The notes under the pieces: generated by a model
What the model saw: the letters and a program-made list of their open reading frames with translations, nothing else
Databases searched by the model: none
Told to the model about the DNA's origin: nothing
From: Agarivorans sp. Alg241-V36
Lineage (GTDB): Bacteria > Pseudomonadota > Gammaproteobacteria > Enterobacterales > Celerinatantimonadaceae
Direction of reading: 5' to 3'
Assembly (NCBI RefSeq): GCF_900537085.1
Contig: NZ_UNRE01000002.1
Coordinates: 62,289-126,288 of the forward strand
Length of the DNA: 64,000 nt
Translations under genes and position numbers: made by a program
Part shown: one piece after another, positions 16,717-24,618 of the stretch
How the letters are laid out: every line of letters begins with the position of its first letter
Numbering within the stretch: position 1 is the stretch's first letter

Positions 16717-17726
16717 GGAAACTCCAAAAGGGCCAAGGTGCCGCCCTGGTCTAAAGCGTGAATGTTTAAGCTGGCTTGGTTGGGAAACAAGCTAGCTAGG
16801 CGTTTTTGGATATTGCCTAAGGCTAAGCCATTGCCTTGTTTGGCGGCTTGCTTAAAACCAATGCCATTGTCTTCAATGCTTATTTGCCAGCGCTGCTGAT
16901 TAAGCGCAATTTGCACCGTAACCCGACCACCTTCGGCCTTAGGCTCTATACCATGAAAAACCGCATTTTCTACCAAGGGTTGCAATAACATGGGAGGCAG
17001 TTGGTGCTGGTTAAGTTCTGGCGAGGCCAGTTCTACAGAGAACTGTAGGCGTTCACCTAAGCGAATTTGTTGAATGGCTAAATAGGCGCTTATGCCGGCC
17101 ACTTCATCCTCTAAGCGAATGCTCTCTTGGCGGCTTTTTTTAAGGGTAACTCTAAGCAGCTCGGTAAACTTATCTAACAGTACTTCTGCTTGTTTCGGTT
17201 CTACCGCAATCAAGGCTTTTAAATTAGCCAAGGTATTAAACAAAAAGTGGGGTTCTATTTGGCTTTGCAGCAGTTTAAGTTGGCTGTAGGTAAGTGCTTG
17301 CTCCGCCTTTAGCCTTTCTAATTCCGCTTGTTGCAGCGCCGAGGCCATTTCTAGGTTTTGTTCGCGACTAAAAAAGTAGTAGTAAATGGCGGCACAGAAA
17401 AATAGCGCAATTAACACTACTTTAAGCATCAACGACCAATTGAAATTGTCGTAATAAGGGCTAATCCAATACCAAGTATGGGCACTGCCAATGCTTAAGG
17501 TGATGGGGGCACTAAGCAGAAAGGTCCAAAAGGTACTCATCTTAGGGAAAAGGATGTCTATTAACATGCCGGTAATGGTGCCAACCACACCAAAAACGAG
17601 CGCAATAAGGTAGTGCATCCAATAGGGGCCGCCCCAAATAGAATTGGTGACATAGCCAATGGCAAAGGAGAATAGTGCACAAATGGCCAGTGAGCGCCAC
17701 ACCGATGCAAAACATTTAGTTTTCAA
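16704..17726 (-). CDS. LytS/YpdA-type sensor histidine kinase
   Basis: A 340-aa membrane kinase with four predicted membrane segments in the first 120 residues, a short coiled coil (about 122-155), the His_kinase domain with phosphoacceptor His160 in EPHFLFNTLANLKAL, and the ATPase domain with the N-box LVENAVFHG. There is no separate sensor domain, so the membrane part probably senses the signal. The start is TTG at 17724-17726 preceded by AGGGA, overlapping the upstream stop in TTGA; no ATG or GTG fits. It lies between the barrel protein and regulator genes in one operon. Confidence 0.9.
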   Translation of the reverse strand: MKTKCFASVWRSLAICALFSFAIGYVTNSIWGGPYWMHYLIALVFGVVGTITGMLIDILFPKMSTFWTFLLSAPITLSIGSAHTWYWISPYYDNFNWSLMLKVVLIALFFCAAIYYYFFSREQNLEMASALQQAELERLKAEQALTYSQLKLLQSQIEPHFLFNTLANLKALIAVEPKQAEVLLDKFTELLRVTLKKSRQESIRLEDEVAGISAYLAIQQIRLGERLQFSVELASPELNQHQLPPMLLQPLVENAVFHGIEPKAEGGRVTVQIALNQQRWQISIEDNGIGFKQAAKQGNGLALGNIQKRLASLFPNQASLNIHALDQGGTLALLEFPCEQ

Positions 17727-18904
17727 AAGTATCCCTCAAGTTTTATTAAGACAATTTTGCTTTCGGGCAATAGGCTGTATACCGCAGAGCTAGCTCCACC
17801 AAGATAGCGCAGCCTAGCGCCAAGCGTCCATCCTTGGCTGAATTCATAATCCAGCCTTGCTGTGGCGATCACGCCACCATCTTCGGGCGCTAGCATTAAA
17901 TCAAATGCCGGTTGCCAATCTTCAATATCTCGATGCCAGTGCAGCATCACATTATGTTGAACCAAGTTTTGGCCATTAAACACCTCACCTTGAGAATAAC
18001 GCAGTTGGCTAATGCCGCCGTTTTGCTGCTCAAGGTAACGGCTAATATCTGCTACATTTTGCCATTCTTGTTGGTTTAGGGCGCGGTTATCAAACCAATA
18101 TTCCAAGATAAGGTTATCGCCGTTTAAGTTCGCCCAGGTCATGCCGATTAGCGCTTGGAAACCATGCTTAAACTCTTGCTCGTTAACTGGCGGAACTGTG
18201 CCAATGTTGTCGGGATTTAAGTGGCTAACTGCGCGCAGGTAATGCTGTTGATAGCGCGATTCTGCATGTACTTCCCAAGCATCGCCAAAGGTCGTTACCC
18301 ACGTTCCGCCAAGGTTAAGTGCTCGCTTATTATCGTAGTAAGTAAGCGCTTGCCATTCGCTATTATTGCTTAGCTGGTACCAACGTAAACCGGCTCCGCG
18401 CTGCTGCAAACCTTCGGACTCAGTGGCTAGGTAGGAGTCGGTGTAGAACAAGGCATATTCGCCGCTGCCACTAAACTGACTAAGGCTTAACACCCCAACA
18501 CCTTCTTCAACTTGAATCGCTACTGGGTTGCGTCGGTAGGGCAAAAACATGTCTAAGGGGCGAAAGCCATAACTTACACCTAAGTCGATGCGTTGCTTAC
18601 CTACCAGCAGGTCACGCTCGGCTAACTCGGTTTTCCAGAACAGCTCGGCAAAGATCAAATCGTGCTGGTTATCTTGTTTTTGCTTGTTTTGACTAAGTGC
18701 TACCAACTGGGCTTGCAGATTGCCGTACTGTGGAAACCAGCGTAAAGCCACGTCGGCAAATCCCTGGTCCTCGCTAGCAAATACCGGGCTGTTAGACGCA
18801 CTCGCAAAACCAGCATCTAGTTCCAGTTGCCACTGCTGCTGCCAAGCTGCATGGCTAAAGGTACTAACCAGCAACAAAAGCCAAATTAAAGCAAACTGAG
18901 CCAA
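17723..18904 (-). CDS. Outer-membrane beta-barrel protein in a two-component operon
   Basis: A 393-aa exported protein: signal peptide MAQFALIWLLLLVSTFSHAA, then a long series of alternating amphipathic strands ending in the C-terminal Phe (K-L-E-G-Y-F) that typifies outer-membrane barrels. No named family was recognised; it resembles the porin-like proteins annotated as hypothetical in related bacteria. The start is TTG at 18902-18904 with AGGA upstream, as no ATG or GTG is available. The stop overlaps the kinase start. Its being translationally coupled to the LytS/LytR pair suggests it takes part in the sensed process, perhaps as a channel for the signal. Confidence 0.6.
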   Translation of the reverse strand: MAQFALIWLLLLVSTFSHAAWQQQWQLELDAGFASASNSPVFASEDQGFADVALRWFPQYGNLQAQLVALSQNKQKQDNQHDLIFAELFWKTELAERDLLVGKQRIDLGVSYGFRPLDMFLPYRRNPVAIQVEEGVGVLSLSQFSGSGEYALFYTDSYLATESEGLQQRGAGLRWYQLSNNSEWQALTYYDNKRALNLGGTWVTTFGDAWEVHAESRYQQHYLRAVSHLNPDNIGTVPPVNEQEFKHGFQALIGMTWANLNGDNLILEYWFDNRALNQQEWQNVADISRYLEQQNGGISQLRYSQGEVFNGQNLVQHNVMLHWHRDIEDWQPAFDLMLAPEDGGVIATARLDYEFSQGWTLGARLRYLGGASSAVYSLLPESKIVLIKLEGYF

Positions 18905-19081
18905 AACGTATCCTCGTGAAATCCTGTCCTTTGAGCATTAGCTTATGAGAGAGGCTAAGTTAACTGTTTTGAATGCGATAAACGGTTAGTTAAGTTGATA
19001 AAGTGTTTTAAGCAGGGATAAGTGGTAAGGGTATTATTGAGGTTTTATGTGGGGTAATTGGAATGTGAATTACGATTCCTT

Positions 19082-19181
19082 CTTTCCACAAGGGCTTGCA
19101 TGCTTTTGTGCTGATGTTTTTGTTATTATTCGAGCTAGGTGGCTGATGCAGCTTAGGAAAGGTGATAATCTGGGTTTTATC
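19082..19181 (+). repeat. 100-nt leader repeat, copy 2, ahead of a second cassette-like locus
   Basis: A gapless partner of 4831-4930 (about 79 of 100 positions agree by hand count). It is followed at once by CTTAATAAAATGTTAAGGCG, matching the TTAATAAGTTGTTAGG that follows copy 1 after an extra 50 nt. The next gene starts 21 nt beyond this core. No open frame spans either copy, and the differences are spread evenly with no codon-like pattern, so it looks like a noncoding element. The remainder of 18905-19081 holds the promoter region of the barrel-kinase operon. Confidence 0.7.
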
Positions 19182-19220
19182 TTAATAAAATGTTAAGGCG
19201 TAATCAGTAAGGATTTAGTT

Positions 19221-20171
19221 TTGGGCGTACAAGTAAATAGAGTTAAAGACAAAAAAACTCATGGCGACGTAACCATTGAAGATTGCGAGGGCGGCTATGA
19301 TGGCGAGTACATATGTCATGTCAATGGGTGTAACGCAGAGATGTCCTTTGTTTATTCTTATGAGCAAAGACGGCTAGAAAAAGTAATTACAGTTCCTTCT
19401 TTCTTTAAGTTAAAACAAAACCAAAAGCATTCGTACAAGTTGTGTCCGTACAACACCGAGGGGGCGGTTGAGGTTATTGCAAGAGACTCAGATCCAAATG
19501 TACTAAGGTCATTAGATAACAACAAGTATGAGTTCAGTCTTCAGATACTTCACCAACCCGAACTTAGGGAGGATGAAAGTGGTGCGACAAAAAAATCAAC
19601 ACCCCCCCCTAAAAAAATCCCGAAGGGTAAAGCGTATACCAAAAAAGGCACAGCCTCTAGTTACATAAAAGTACTAAATCAAGTTCTTACATTGAGATCA
19701 AAGCTTGAAGAGGATAGCGAGCTTGCTTCCTTGATCGTCCTCAACTACCGAGGAAAGAAGGTCAAGTGGAGTAACTTTTACTTTGAGGAAGAGCAGTATA
19801 TTTCAGCTTACAACCTTATCGAAGATAGAAAGGTGCAATATCCAATGTGTTTTACTGGGGTGATTTCTAAATTGATCGGTCCAACCGAAAAATTTAAATA
19901 CTGGAAAATTAAACTACACAGCCCTTTCTATGAGCTCTTAGATAATGTCACACCAATTCCAAGTATTGAGCTAATTGTGGCAGATAAGGGGCTCGACCTC
20001 TCAGGATATTCAGAAGGCCAGAGGCTTTTGGCGTATGGTGTTGTCAAGACTTCGGTAGGTGAATGGGTGCCACCTAAAGAAAGAGATGAAAAAGAACCTA
20101 AGATAATTAATTTTTTTAATATGAGCTTATGGATTAATCATCATGAACAAATTTTTGTCCTCAAGCCTTAA
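19221..20171 (+). CDS. Protein of unknown function, first gene of the second cassette-like locus
   Basis: A 316-aa soluble protein with no signal peptide. The N-terminal 90 residues contain CHVNGC and a later KLCPYN cysteine that could bind zinc. A basic, proline-rich linker (STPPPKKIPKGKAYTKKG, about 120-145) separates it from a C-terminal domain with many aromatic residues. No family was recognised. The TTG at 19221 is taken as start because AAGGAT lies at good spacing and no ATG fits. Its stop codon falls within the following attC-like site, as in integron cassettes. Base composition differs from neighbouring core genes. Confidence 0.6.
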   Translation: MGVQVNRVKDKKTHGDVTIEDCEGGYDGEYICHVNGCNAEMSFVYSYEQRRLEKVITVPSFFKLKQNQKHSYKLCPYNTEGAVEVIARDSDPNVLRSLDNNKYEFSLQILHQPELREDESGATKKSTPPPKKIPKGKAYTKKGTASSYIKVLNQVLTLRSKLEEDSELASLIVLNYRGKKVKWSNFYFEEEQYISAYNLIEDRKVQYPMCFTGVISKLIGPTEKFKYWKIKLHSPFYELLDNVTPIPSIELIVADKGLDLSGYSEGQRLLAYGVVKTSVGEWVPPKERDEKEPKIINFFNMSLWINHHEQIFVLKP

Positions 20172-20225
20172 CAAATCAAATCACGCGGATGTCGCTACGC
20201 TCCTCCGGTGTTTGAAGCGTTGGTA
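20168..20225 (+). other. attC-like recombination site
   Basis: A 58-bp site whose left boxes TTAAC and TCAAATCAC face right boxes GTGTTTGA and GCGTTGG. The inner boxes pair except for one extra T on the left side, the extrahelical base expected in attC. The TAA stop of the preceding gene lies inside the left box. The next gene starts 5 nt beyond the right box. Size and layout fit a short integron attC; no integrase is nearby. Confidence 0.65.
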
Positions 20226-20229
20226 CTAC

Positions 20230-20910
20230 ATGGATAGATTACTCGTAATTTTAACTTTATCTATTTGTTTTGGTTCTGTTGCTGCCGAAAGTGTTTGCTA
20301 TGGAACGACTTCAAATGGACACTTGGAAAATGGCGTAGAGCTTCCTTCAGAGGGAGATAATTTTGTCACTTACAGCACCGTTGCGCGCTTAGCTGGGCGA
20401 ACCTATGTTCATTCGACTGTACACGACATTGTGGTTTCGTCTTATGCTCGCCTTTACCAAGAGTTACCAACGAAGGTTTATAAATACGCGGAAACCGGTT
20501 TTGAATCTGGTGGCCGTTTCAGGCCTCACAAAACACATCGTAATGGTTTGTCGGTAGATTTTATGACTCCTGTTATGGACGCAAAAGGTAAGTCAGTTCA
20601 CCTTCCAACAAACCTCTTTAATAAACTTGGGTACAAGATTGAGTTTGACTCGAAAGGGCAATATGACAGTTTAGTCATCGACTATGAAGCAATGGCTGCT
20701 CATATCGTTGCATTACACAAGGAAGCTTTGGCGTATAATGTTGATCTTTGGCGTGTTATTTTTGATCCTGAGTTGCAGCCAAATCTACTTAAAACACAAT
20801 ACGGGCAGTACCTGAAAGAGCATATTCAATTTTCAAAGAAACGCTCGTGGGTAAGACATGATGAACACTATCATGTGGACTTTAAGGTTCCGTGCTCCGC
20901 CCTGATTTGA
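20230..20910 (+). CDS. Secreted murein endopeptidase-like metalloprotease (MepA/LAS fold), cassette-like
   Basis: A 226-aa protein with a signal peptide (MDRLLVILTLSICFGSVAAE). It carries the zinc-site signature of LAS-type peptidoglycan peptidases: His103 and Asp110 in HRNGLSVD, and His213/His215 in EHYHVDF. This resembles penicillin-insensitive murein endopeptidase MepA, which cuts D-alanyl cross-links in the periplasm. Cys23 and Cys221 could form a disulfide closing the domain. The ATG at 20230 is chosen because the signal peptide starts there, just after the attC-like site; the in-frame extension would run through that site. Its cassette setting is unusual for a wall hydrolase. Confidence 0.75.
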   Translation: MDRLLVILTLSICFGSVAAESVCYGTTSNGHLENGVELPSEGDNFVTYSTVARLAGRTYVHSTVHDIVVSSYARLYQELPTKVYKYAETGFESGGRFRPHKTHRNGLSVDFMTPVMDAKGKSVHLPTNLFNKLGYKIEFDSKGQYDSLVIDYEAMAAHIVALHKEALAYNVDLWRVIFDPELQPNLLKTQYGQYLKEHIQFSKKRSWVRHDEHYHVDFKVPCSALI

Positions 20911-21126
20911 TCAATCGTTGCAACGTTTGGCTACCCATTTTTTGGCGTTAATACTGAGTATGCTTAGCTTAGGTTTACCCAAGGCATCACAGCTTAAATT
21001 ACTTTCTTAACTCATTTCTTTCCAGTGGTGAATTACAACACCCGCTTGTTTGACGTTACGCTCTATTGGTTACTTACCTGCGAATGTGCAAGTTCAAGTA
21101 TGTGATTACAACTTTTGGAGCGGTTT
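20911..21126. other. Gap between the murein endopeptidase gene and the 6S RNA region
   Basis: No gene is visible. There is GCAAC and a later GGCGTTAATAC (near 20944-20954) that could be worn recombination-core sequences, but no convincing inner boxes. The stretch separates the cassette-like locus from the duplicated 6S RNA tail. Confidence 0.3.
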
Positions 21127-21191
21127 TTGGCAGAAGAAAGAAGTAACAGACTGCAGTTGTTGATTTTAGCCCTTGAGCTATGAGGTTCTTA
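21127..21191 (-). repeat. Degenerate tandem copy of the 6S RNA 3' end
   Basis: This block matches 21209-21271, which is the 3' part of the 6S RNA gene, at a distance of about 83 bp. Shared pieces are AGAAAGAAGTA, TGTTGATTTTAGCCCTTGA and ATGAGGTTC. In this copy the bases that would close the terminal stem of 6S RNA have changed (ACTGCAGTCTG against GCGGCACTCTG, minus strand) and the left arm of the adjoining hairpin is lost, so it is probably a nonfunctional partial duplication, or an extension of the precursor's 3' trailer. Confidence 0.7.
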
Positions 21192-21221
21192 TGGAGAGGG
21201 GGAAACAGTTTTGGGGAAGAA

Positions 21222-21404
21222 AGAAGTACCCAGAGTGCCGCTGTTGATTTTAGCCCTTGAACCATGAGGTTCAAGGCGGGAAACAAGACCCTACCGTAGG
21301 CTTCTCAGTCGGGCTGAGCATGCTCAATAGCAGAGAAAAATTACCCTTAAGATACAATTATCGGCTCAGGGACATCACCAACTGGCGAACACCCCAGGAA
21401 ACTA
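21222..21404 (-). ncRNA. ssrS: 6S RNA
   Basis: Read on the minus strand the segment has the conserved features of gammaproteobacterial 6S RNA: GTGTTCGCC near the 5' end, CCCTGAGCCGATA, GAGCATGCTC followed by C-C-C-G-A-C-T-G-A-G-A-A-G-C-C-T, the hairpin CCTTGAACC/GGTTCAAGG, and a 3' GCGGCACTC that closes the long rod with the 5' end. 6S RNA binds sigma-70 RNA polymerase and mimics an open promoter in stationary phase. It sits just downstream of zapA, its usual neighbour. Ends are estimated from stem pairing, giving about 183 nt. The usual downstream gene ygfA is not adjacent. Confidence 0.9.
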
Positions 21405-21409
21405 AACTC

Positions 21410-21437
21410 TTTATACACTGTAGTAAAACTTCGAATA
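21410..21437 (-). promoter_or_regulatory. Putative promoter of 6S RNA
   Basis: On the minus strand TATAAA (21410-21415) lies 6-7 nt before the estimated 5' end of 6S RNA, with TATTCG about 16 nt further upstream as a poor -35 element. Confidence 0.45.
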
Positions 21438-21450
21438 CCCTGCGAGTACT

Positions 21451-21765
21451 CTATTCAACATTATCCACTGGTTGGCTCTGTTCTAACAAGGCACGTTCAA
21501 TGGTGTTTTGTAGCTCTACTATGCGCTGATTCATGTTATCAGCATAATTCTGATTTTTTGCTTGTTCGCTATGCAGCTCATAAGAGAGATGCAAACCAAC
21601 CATAATGGCTAAGTGCTCGGTACTATTAACGCTGCTCTTTTGTTTGAGCGCTTCTAAACGTTGAGATAATTCGTCGGCGGCTTGGCGAAGCTTATCTTCT
21701 TCACCTACCGGGCAAGCTACCCGATAATTCTTGCCTAACAATATTATGTCTACGCCCTGCGTCAT
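21451..21765 (-). CDS. zapA: Cell division protein ZapA
   Basis: A 104-aa protein: an N-terminal alpha/beta domain (residues 1-45, with I-L-L-G-K-N-Y-R-V-A-C-P) followed by a long coiled-coil helix (about 50-100). ZapA binds FtsZ protofilaments and strengthens the Z-ring. The order zapA then 6S RNA on the same strand, with ygfB-pepP-ubiH-ubiI divergent, is the standard gammaproteobacterial arrangement. The ATG at 21763-21765 gives the normal family length. Confidence 0.93.
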   Translation of the reverse strand: MTQGVDIILLGKNYRVACPVGEEDKLRQAADELSQRLEALKQKSSVNSTEHLAIMVGLHLSYELHSEQAKNQNYADNMNQRIVELQNTIERALLEQSQPVDNVE

Positions 21766-22033
21766 GATTCGCCTTAGCTAAACTCTATTACGACCGAATA
21801 TATAGCGCAGCGCGCTAACTTGCAACCATTGTTGCCGTGGCTTTGTGCAAGCTGCGGCAATAACGAGCAGTTTGCTGTAAAGCTAAACAAAACTGCGTTA
21901 TCGGTCTCATAAAAGCTTATTTGATTGCTTGAATATCCCTAACGATTTGTCCACCATAGCCAACTATAATTATTTGAGCGTTAACCTTAACGCCAGTTTC
22001 AAAAGTTTTTTAGGTAACAGGATACAAAGCTTC

Positions 22034-22639
22034 ATGGCGCAAGCAGGCAGTTTTGCCGATGAACGTCGCAGATTTTACCGCATTGTCTACCCAGTGCGTT
22101 TGATTCAGCTCCTCATCAAAATGGTTAACACTAAAATTGCCAACGTTGACCCTCAAGGCCGCAAAAAATCAGAAGTGAAAGACGCCTACGCGGCGCAGTT
22201 CATGCCGATGATGTACTTGGGCGATCATGTCTTTCCTGTGTTAGATGTCTCCGAAGGAGGCTGTCGTATTCAGTGGCGCTCTTCTGCCGAGCCTTTACCT
22301 ATTTCCAGTAAAATTTTGGTTGGGCGGGTGTTATTTCACAAAGACCTAAGCAAAATTGTTGATTACCTGCCTAAAGATCTCCAAGACGAATTCGAAGATT
22401 TAAGCTTGCTCTACAGTACCGAAGGTTACGAACATCAATTTGAAGCGAGAATTGTGCGCAAGATTGAAAACAAGCGTGACCCTTATCCGCAACTGTGTTT
22501 GCAGTTTACTAAGGCCACCCACATGTCGGCGCGCTTTATTCGCCAACAAGAGAGCACCTTAATTAAACTGTTTCGCGATCAATACATTGAGCGGGTGCGC
22601 CTGCGTCGCCAACAGCTTAAAGAAGCCCAACAAAAATAG
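22034..22639 (+). CDS. PilZ-domain-like protein
   Basis: A 201-aa cytoplasmic protein. It has the two signature pieces of a PilZ c-di-GMP-binding domain, RRRFYRIVYPVR (residues 11-22) and DVSEGG (71-76), though about 50 residues separate them, more than usual, and the domain has an insertion. The C-terminal tail is a basic helix (RVRLRRQQLKEAQQK). The ATG at 22034 follows AGGATACAAAGC; an in-frame TTG at 21929 would add 35 residues but lacks a binding site. It lies between zapA and ygfB. If it binds c-di-GMP, it would link the second messenger to an unknown partner. Confidence 0.6.
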   Translation: MAQAGSFADERRRFYRIVYPVRLIQLLIKMVNTKIANVDPQGRKKSEVKDAYAAQFMPMMYLGDHVFPVLDVSEGGCRIQWRSSAEPLPISSKILVGRVLFHKDLSKIVDYLPKDLQDEFEDLSLLYSTEGYEHQFEARIVRKIENKRDPYPQLCLQFTKATHMSARFIRQQESTLIKLFRDQYIERVRLRRQQLKEAQQK

Positions 22640-22730
22640 CCCTTTTACTGCCCCAAATATGAGTTTAAAAATGGCCGCTACCCTTAAGCAGTGTTAGGAT
22701 TAGCGGACTAAAAGTAGCTAGGTATTTAAC

Positions 22731-23297
22731 GTGACTAAAATTGCATATCCAGATTACGAAGATCTGGGTGAACTACTCATAGGTTCAAAAATATTGGTAA
22801 GCCCTGCAGAAGTTCATGGCCTGTTAAGTGGCTTACTAGCAGCTGGCCTACCCAATGACGGTGACTGGATGAGCCAGATTAATGCGCTGATTAACGATGG
22901 CCAAGGCCTTCCGGTTGAGATTAAAAAGCAGCTTAAAATAGTAATGGAAGCCACCCATAGCGGGATGAGTGACAGCTTATTGGGTTTTCAATTGATGTTG
23001 CCCGACGATGAAGTGGTAGTAGAAGAGCGCACCGAAGCCTTAGCCCAATGGGTACAAAGCTTTTTAGTGGGTTTTGGGGTAGTGCAAAACGACCTAAATA
23101 AACTCTCTGAAGACGTGCAAGAACTGGTTAAAGACTTCACCGAAATCAGTCAATTGTCTTCCGATTTAGATGATGACGAAGAAGAGAACGAACAAGCCCT
23201 ATTCCAAGTAGTGGAATACGTTCGTATTGGCGCCATTACTATCTTTGCTCACCTCACTGCCAGTGATAGCGACCAACAACAACCTACACTGCATTAA
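22731..23297 (+). CDS. ygfB: YgfB/YecA family protein (UPF0149)
   Basis: A 188-aa all-helical protein of the YgfB family. The N-terminal S-P-A-E-V-H-G-L-L-S-G-L-L-A-A-G motif and the later E-A-L-A-Q-W-V-Q-S-F-L-V-G-F-G are family signatures. In Pseudomonas YgfB has been reported to affect cell-wall recycling gene expression; the general role is not settled. The GTG at 22731 is used. It is the first gene of the ygfB-pepP-ubiH-ubiI cluster; pepP starts 24 nt after its stop. Confidence 0.9.
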   Translation: MTKIAYPDYEDLGELLIGSKILVSPAEVHGLLSGLLAAGLPNDGDWMSQINALINDGQGLPVEIKKQLKIVMEATHSGMSDSLLGFQLMLPDDEVVVEERTEALAQWVQSFLVGFGVVQNDLNKLSEDVQELVKDFTEISQLSSDLDDDEEENEQALFQVVEYVRIGAITIFAHLTASDSDQQQPTLH

Positions 23298-23321
23298 ACA
23301 CTTATAAGCCAAGGAGTTGCT

Positions 23322-24617
23322 GTGTTTTCACAACGTCGTCAGCAGTTATTTGCTGCCATGTCAGACAACAGTGTTGCGATTTTCTGTGCTGCTGAGGAAC
23401 AAACCCGCAGCCGCGACACTGAGTTTCCTTTTCGCCAAGACAGCGACTTTTACTACTTCTCTGGGTTTAACGAGCCCAGCGCAATGTTATTGCTTATTAA
23501 ACACGCTGGCGAAACTCGCACGGTGTTGTTTAATCGCCGCAAAGATAAGCTAGCCGAAATTTGGCAAGGCCGCCGTTTAGGCCAAGAGCAAGCCGTAAGT
23601 AATTTGGCTATAGATAAAGCTCACGCTATAGAAGAACTTGGCGAGCATTTACATCTTGAGCTAGATGGCTTAGACAAAGTGTATTTGGCGCAAGGTCGTT
23701 ACCCCGCTTACGATCAGCAAATCTTTGCCGCCATCGAATGTCTGCGCAATGGTTTACGCCAAGGCTTTAAAGCACCTAAGCAAATTGAAGATTGGCGACC
23801 CATTGTTGATGAAATGCGCCTGATTAAATCGGCCGAAGAAGTAGCGCTTATGCGCAAAGCTGGCGAGATTTCTGCCGCGGGTCATGTGCGCGCTATGCGC
23901 AGTTGTAAAGTTGGCATGTATGAGTACCAGCTAGAAGCAGAAATTCATCACGAGTTTTTAATGGCCGGCTCACGCGCACCTGCTTACGGCACCATTGTTG
24001 GCGCTGGTGATAACGCGTGTATCTTGCATTACACCGAGAATGAAAGCGTGATGAAAGACGGCGACTTGGTGTTGATTGACGCCGGCGCTGAATACCAAAT
24101 GTATGCCGGTGATATTACCCGTACCTTCCCGGTAAACGGTAAGTTTAGCCCCGAGCAAGCCAAGCTCTACCAAGTGGTATTAGATGCCCAGTTAGCCGCT
24201 TTAGCCATGCTAAAACCAGGTGTGTCTATTAACCAAGTTAACCAAGAAGTGCTTAACATTATGGTAAGTGGCTTAGTGGAACTGGGCATTATGCAGGGCG
24301 ACGTTGCTAAGCTCATCGAAGAAGAAGCTTATAAAGAATATTACATGCATGGCCTAGGGCATTGGATTGGCCTAGATGTTCACGATGTGGGCGACTATTG
24401 GGATGTAAAACGCAGCCGCCCGCTGGCAGAAGGCATGGCAATTACCATTGAGCCAGGCCTATATATTCCTGTTGATGCCGAAGTACCTGCAGCTTATCAA
24501 GGTGTGGGTATTCGTATTGAAGATGATGTGGTTATTACCAGCTCCGGTTGCGACATTCTTACTAGCGATGTGCCTAAATCAATTGCCGAAATTGAAGTAC
24601 TAATGGCGACTAGCTAG
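23322..24617 (+). CDS. pepP: Xaa-Pro aminopeptidase
   Basis: A 431-aa M24 metallopeptidase that removes the N-terminal residue preceding proline. The N-terminal domain (about 1-170) is typical of PepP. The catalytic pita-bread domain has the dimetal ligands in LIDAGAE, AGDITRTFP, MHGLGHWIGLDVHD, TIEPGLYI and RIEDDV. GTG start preceded by AAGGAG. The stop is one base before the ubiH start, so the two are co-transcribed. Length matches the E. coli protein. Confidence 0.95.
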   Translation: MFSQRRQQLFAAMSDNSVAIFCAAEEQTRSRDTEFPFRQDSDFYYFSGFNEPSAMLLLIKHAGETRTVLFNRRKDKLAEIWQGRRLGQEQAVSNLAIDKAHAIEELGEHLHLELDGLDKVYLAQGRYPAYDQQIFAAIECLRNGLRQGFKAPKQIEDWRPIVDEMRLIKSAEEVALMRKAGEISAAGHVRAMRSCKVGMYEYQLEAEIHHEFLMAGSRAPAYGTIVGAGDNACILHYTENESVMKDGDLVLIDAGAEYQMYAGDITRTFPVNGKFSPEQAKLYQVVLDAQLAALAMLKPGVSINQVNQEVLNIMVSGLVELGIMQGDVAKLIEEEAYKEYYMHGLGHWIGLDVHDVGDYWDVKRSRPLAEGMAITIEPGLYIPVDAEVPAAYQGVGIRIEDDVVITSSGCDILTSDVPKSIAEIEVLMATS

Positions 24618-24618
24618 T

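Noticed and set aside
21074-21286. 70-codon frame on the minus strand across the 6S RNA tail
   Set aside because: Its repeated peptide pattern is produced by the tandem copy of the 6S RNA 3' end; it is not a gene.
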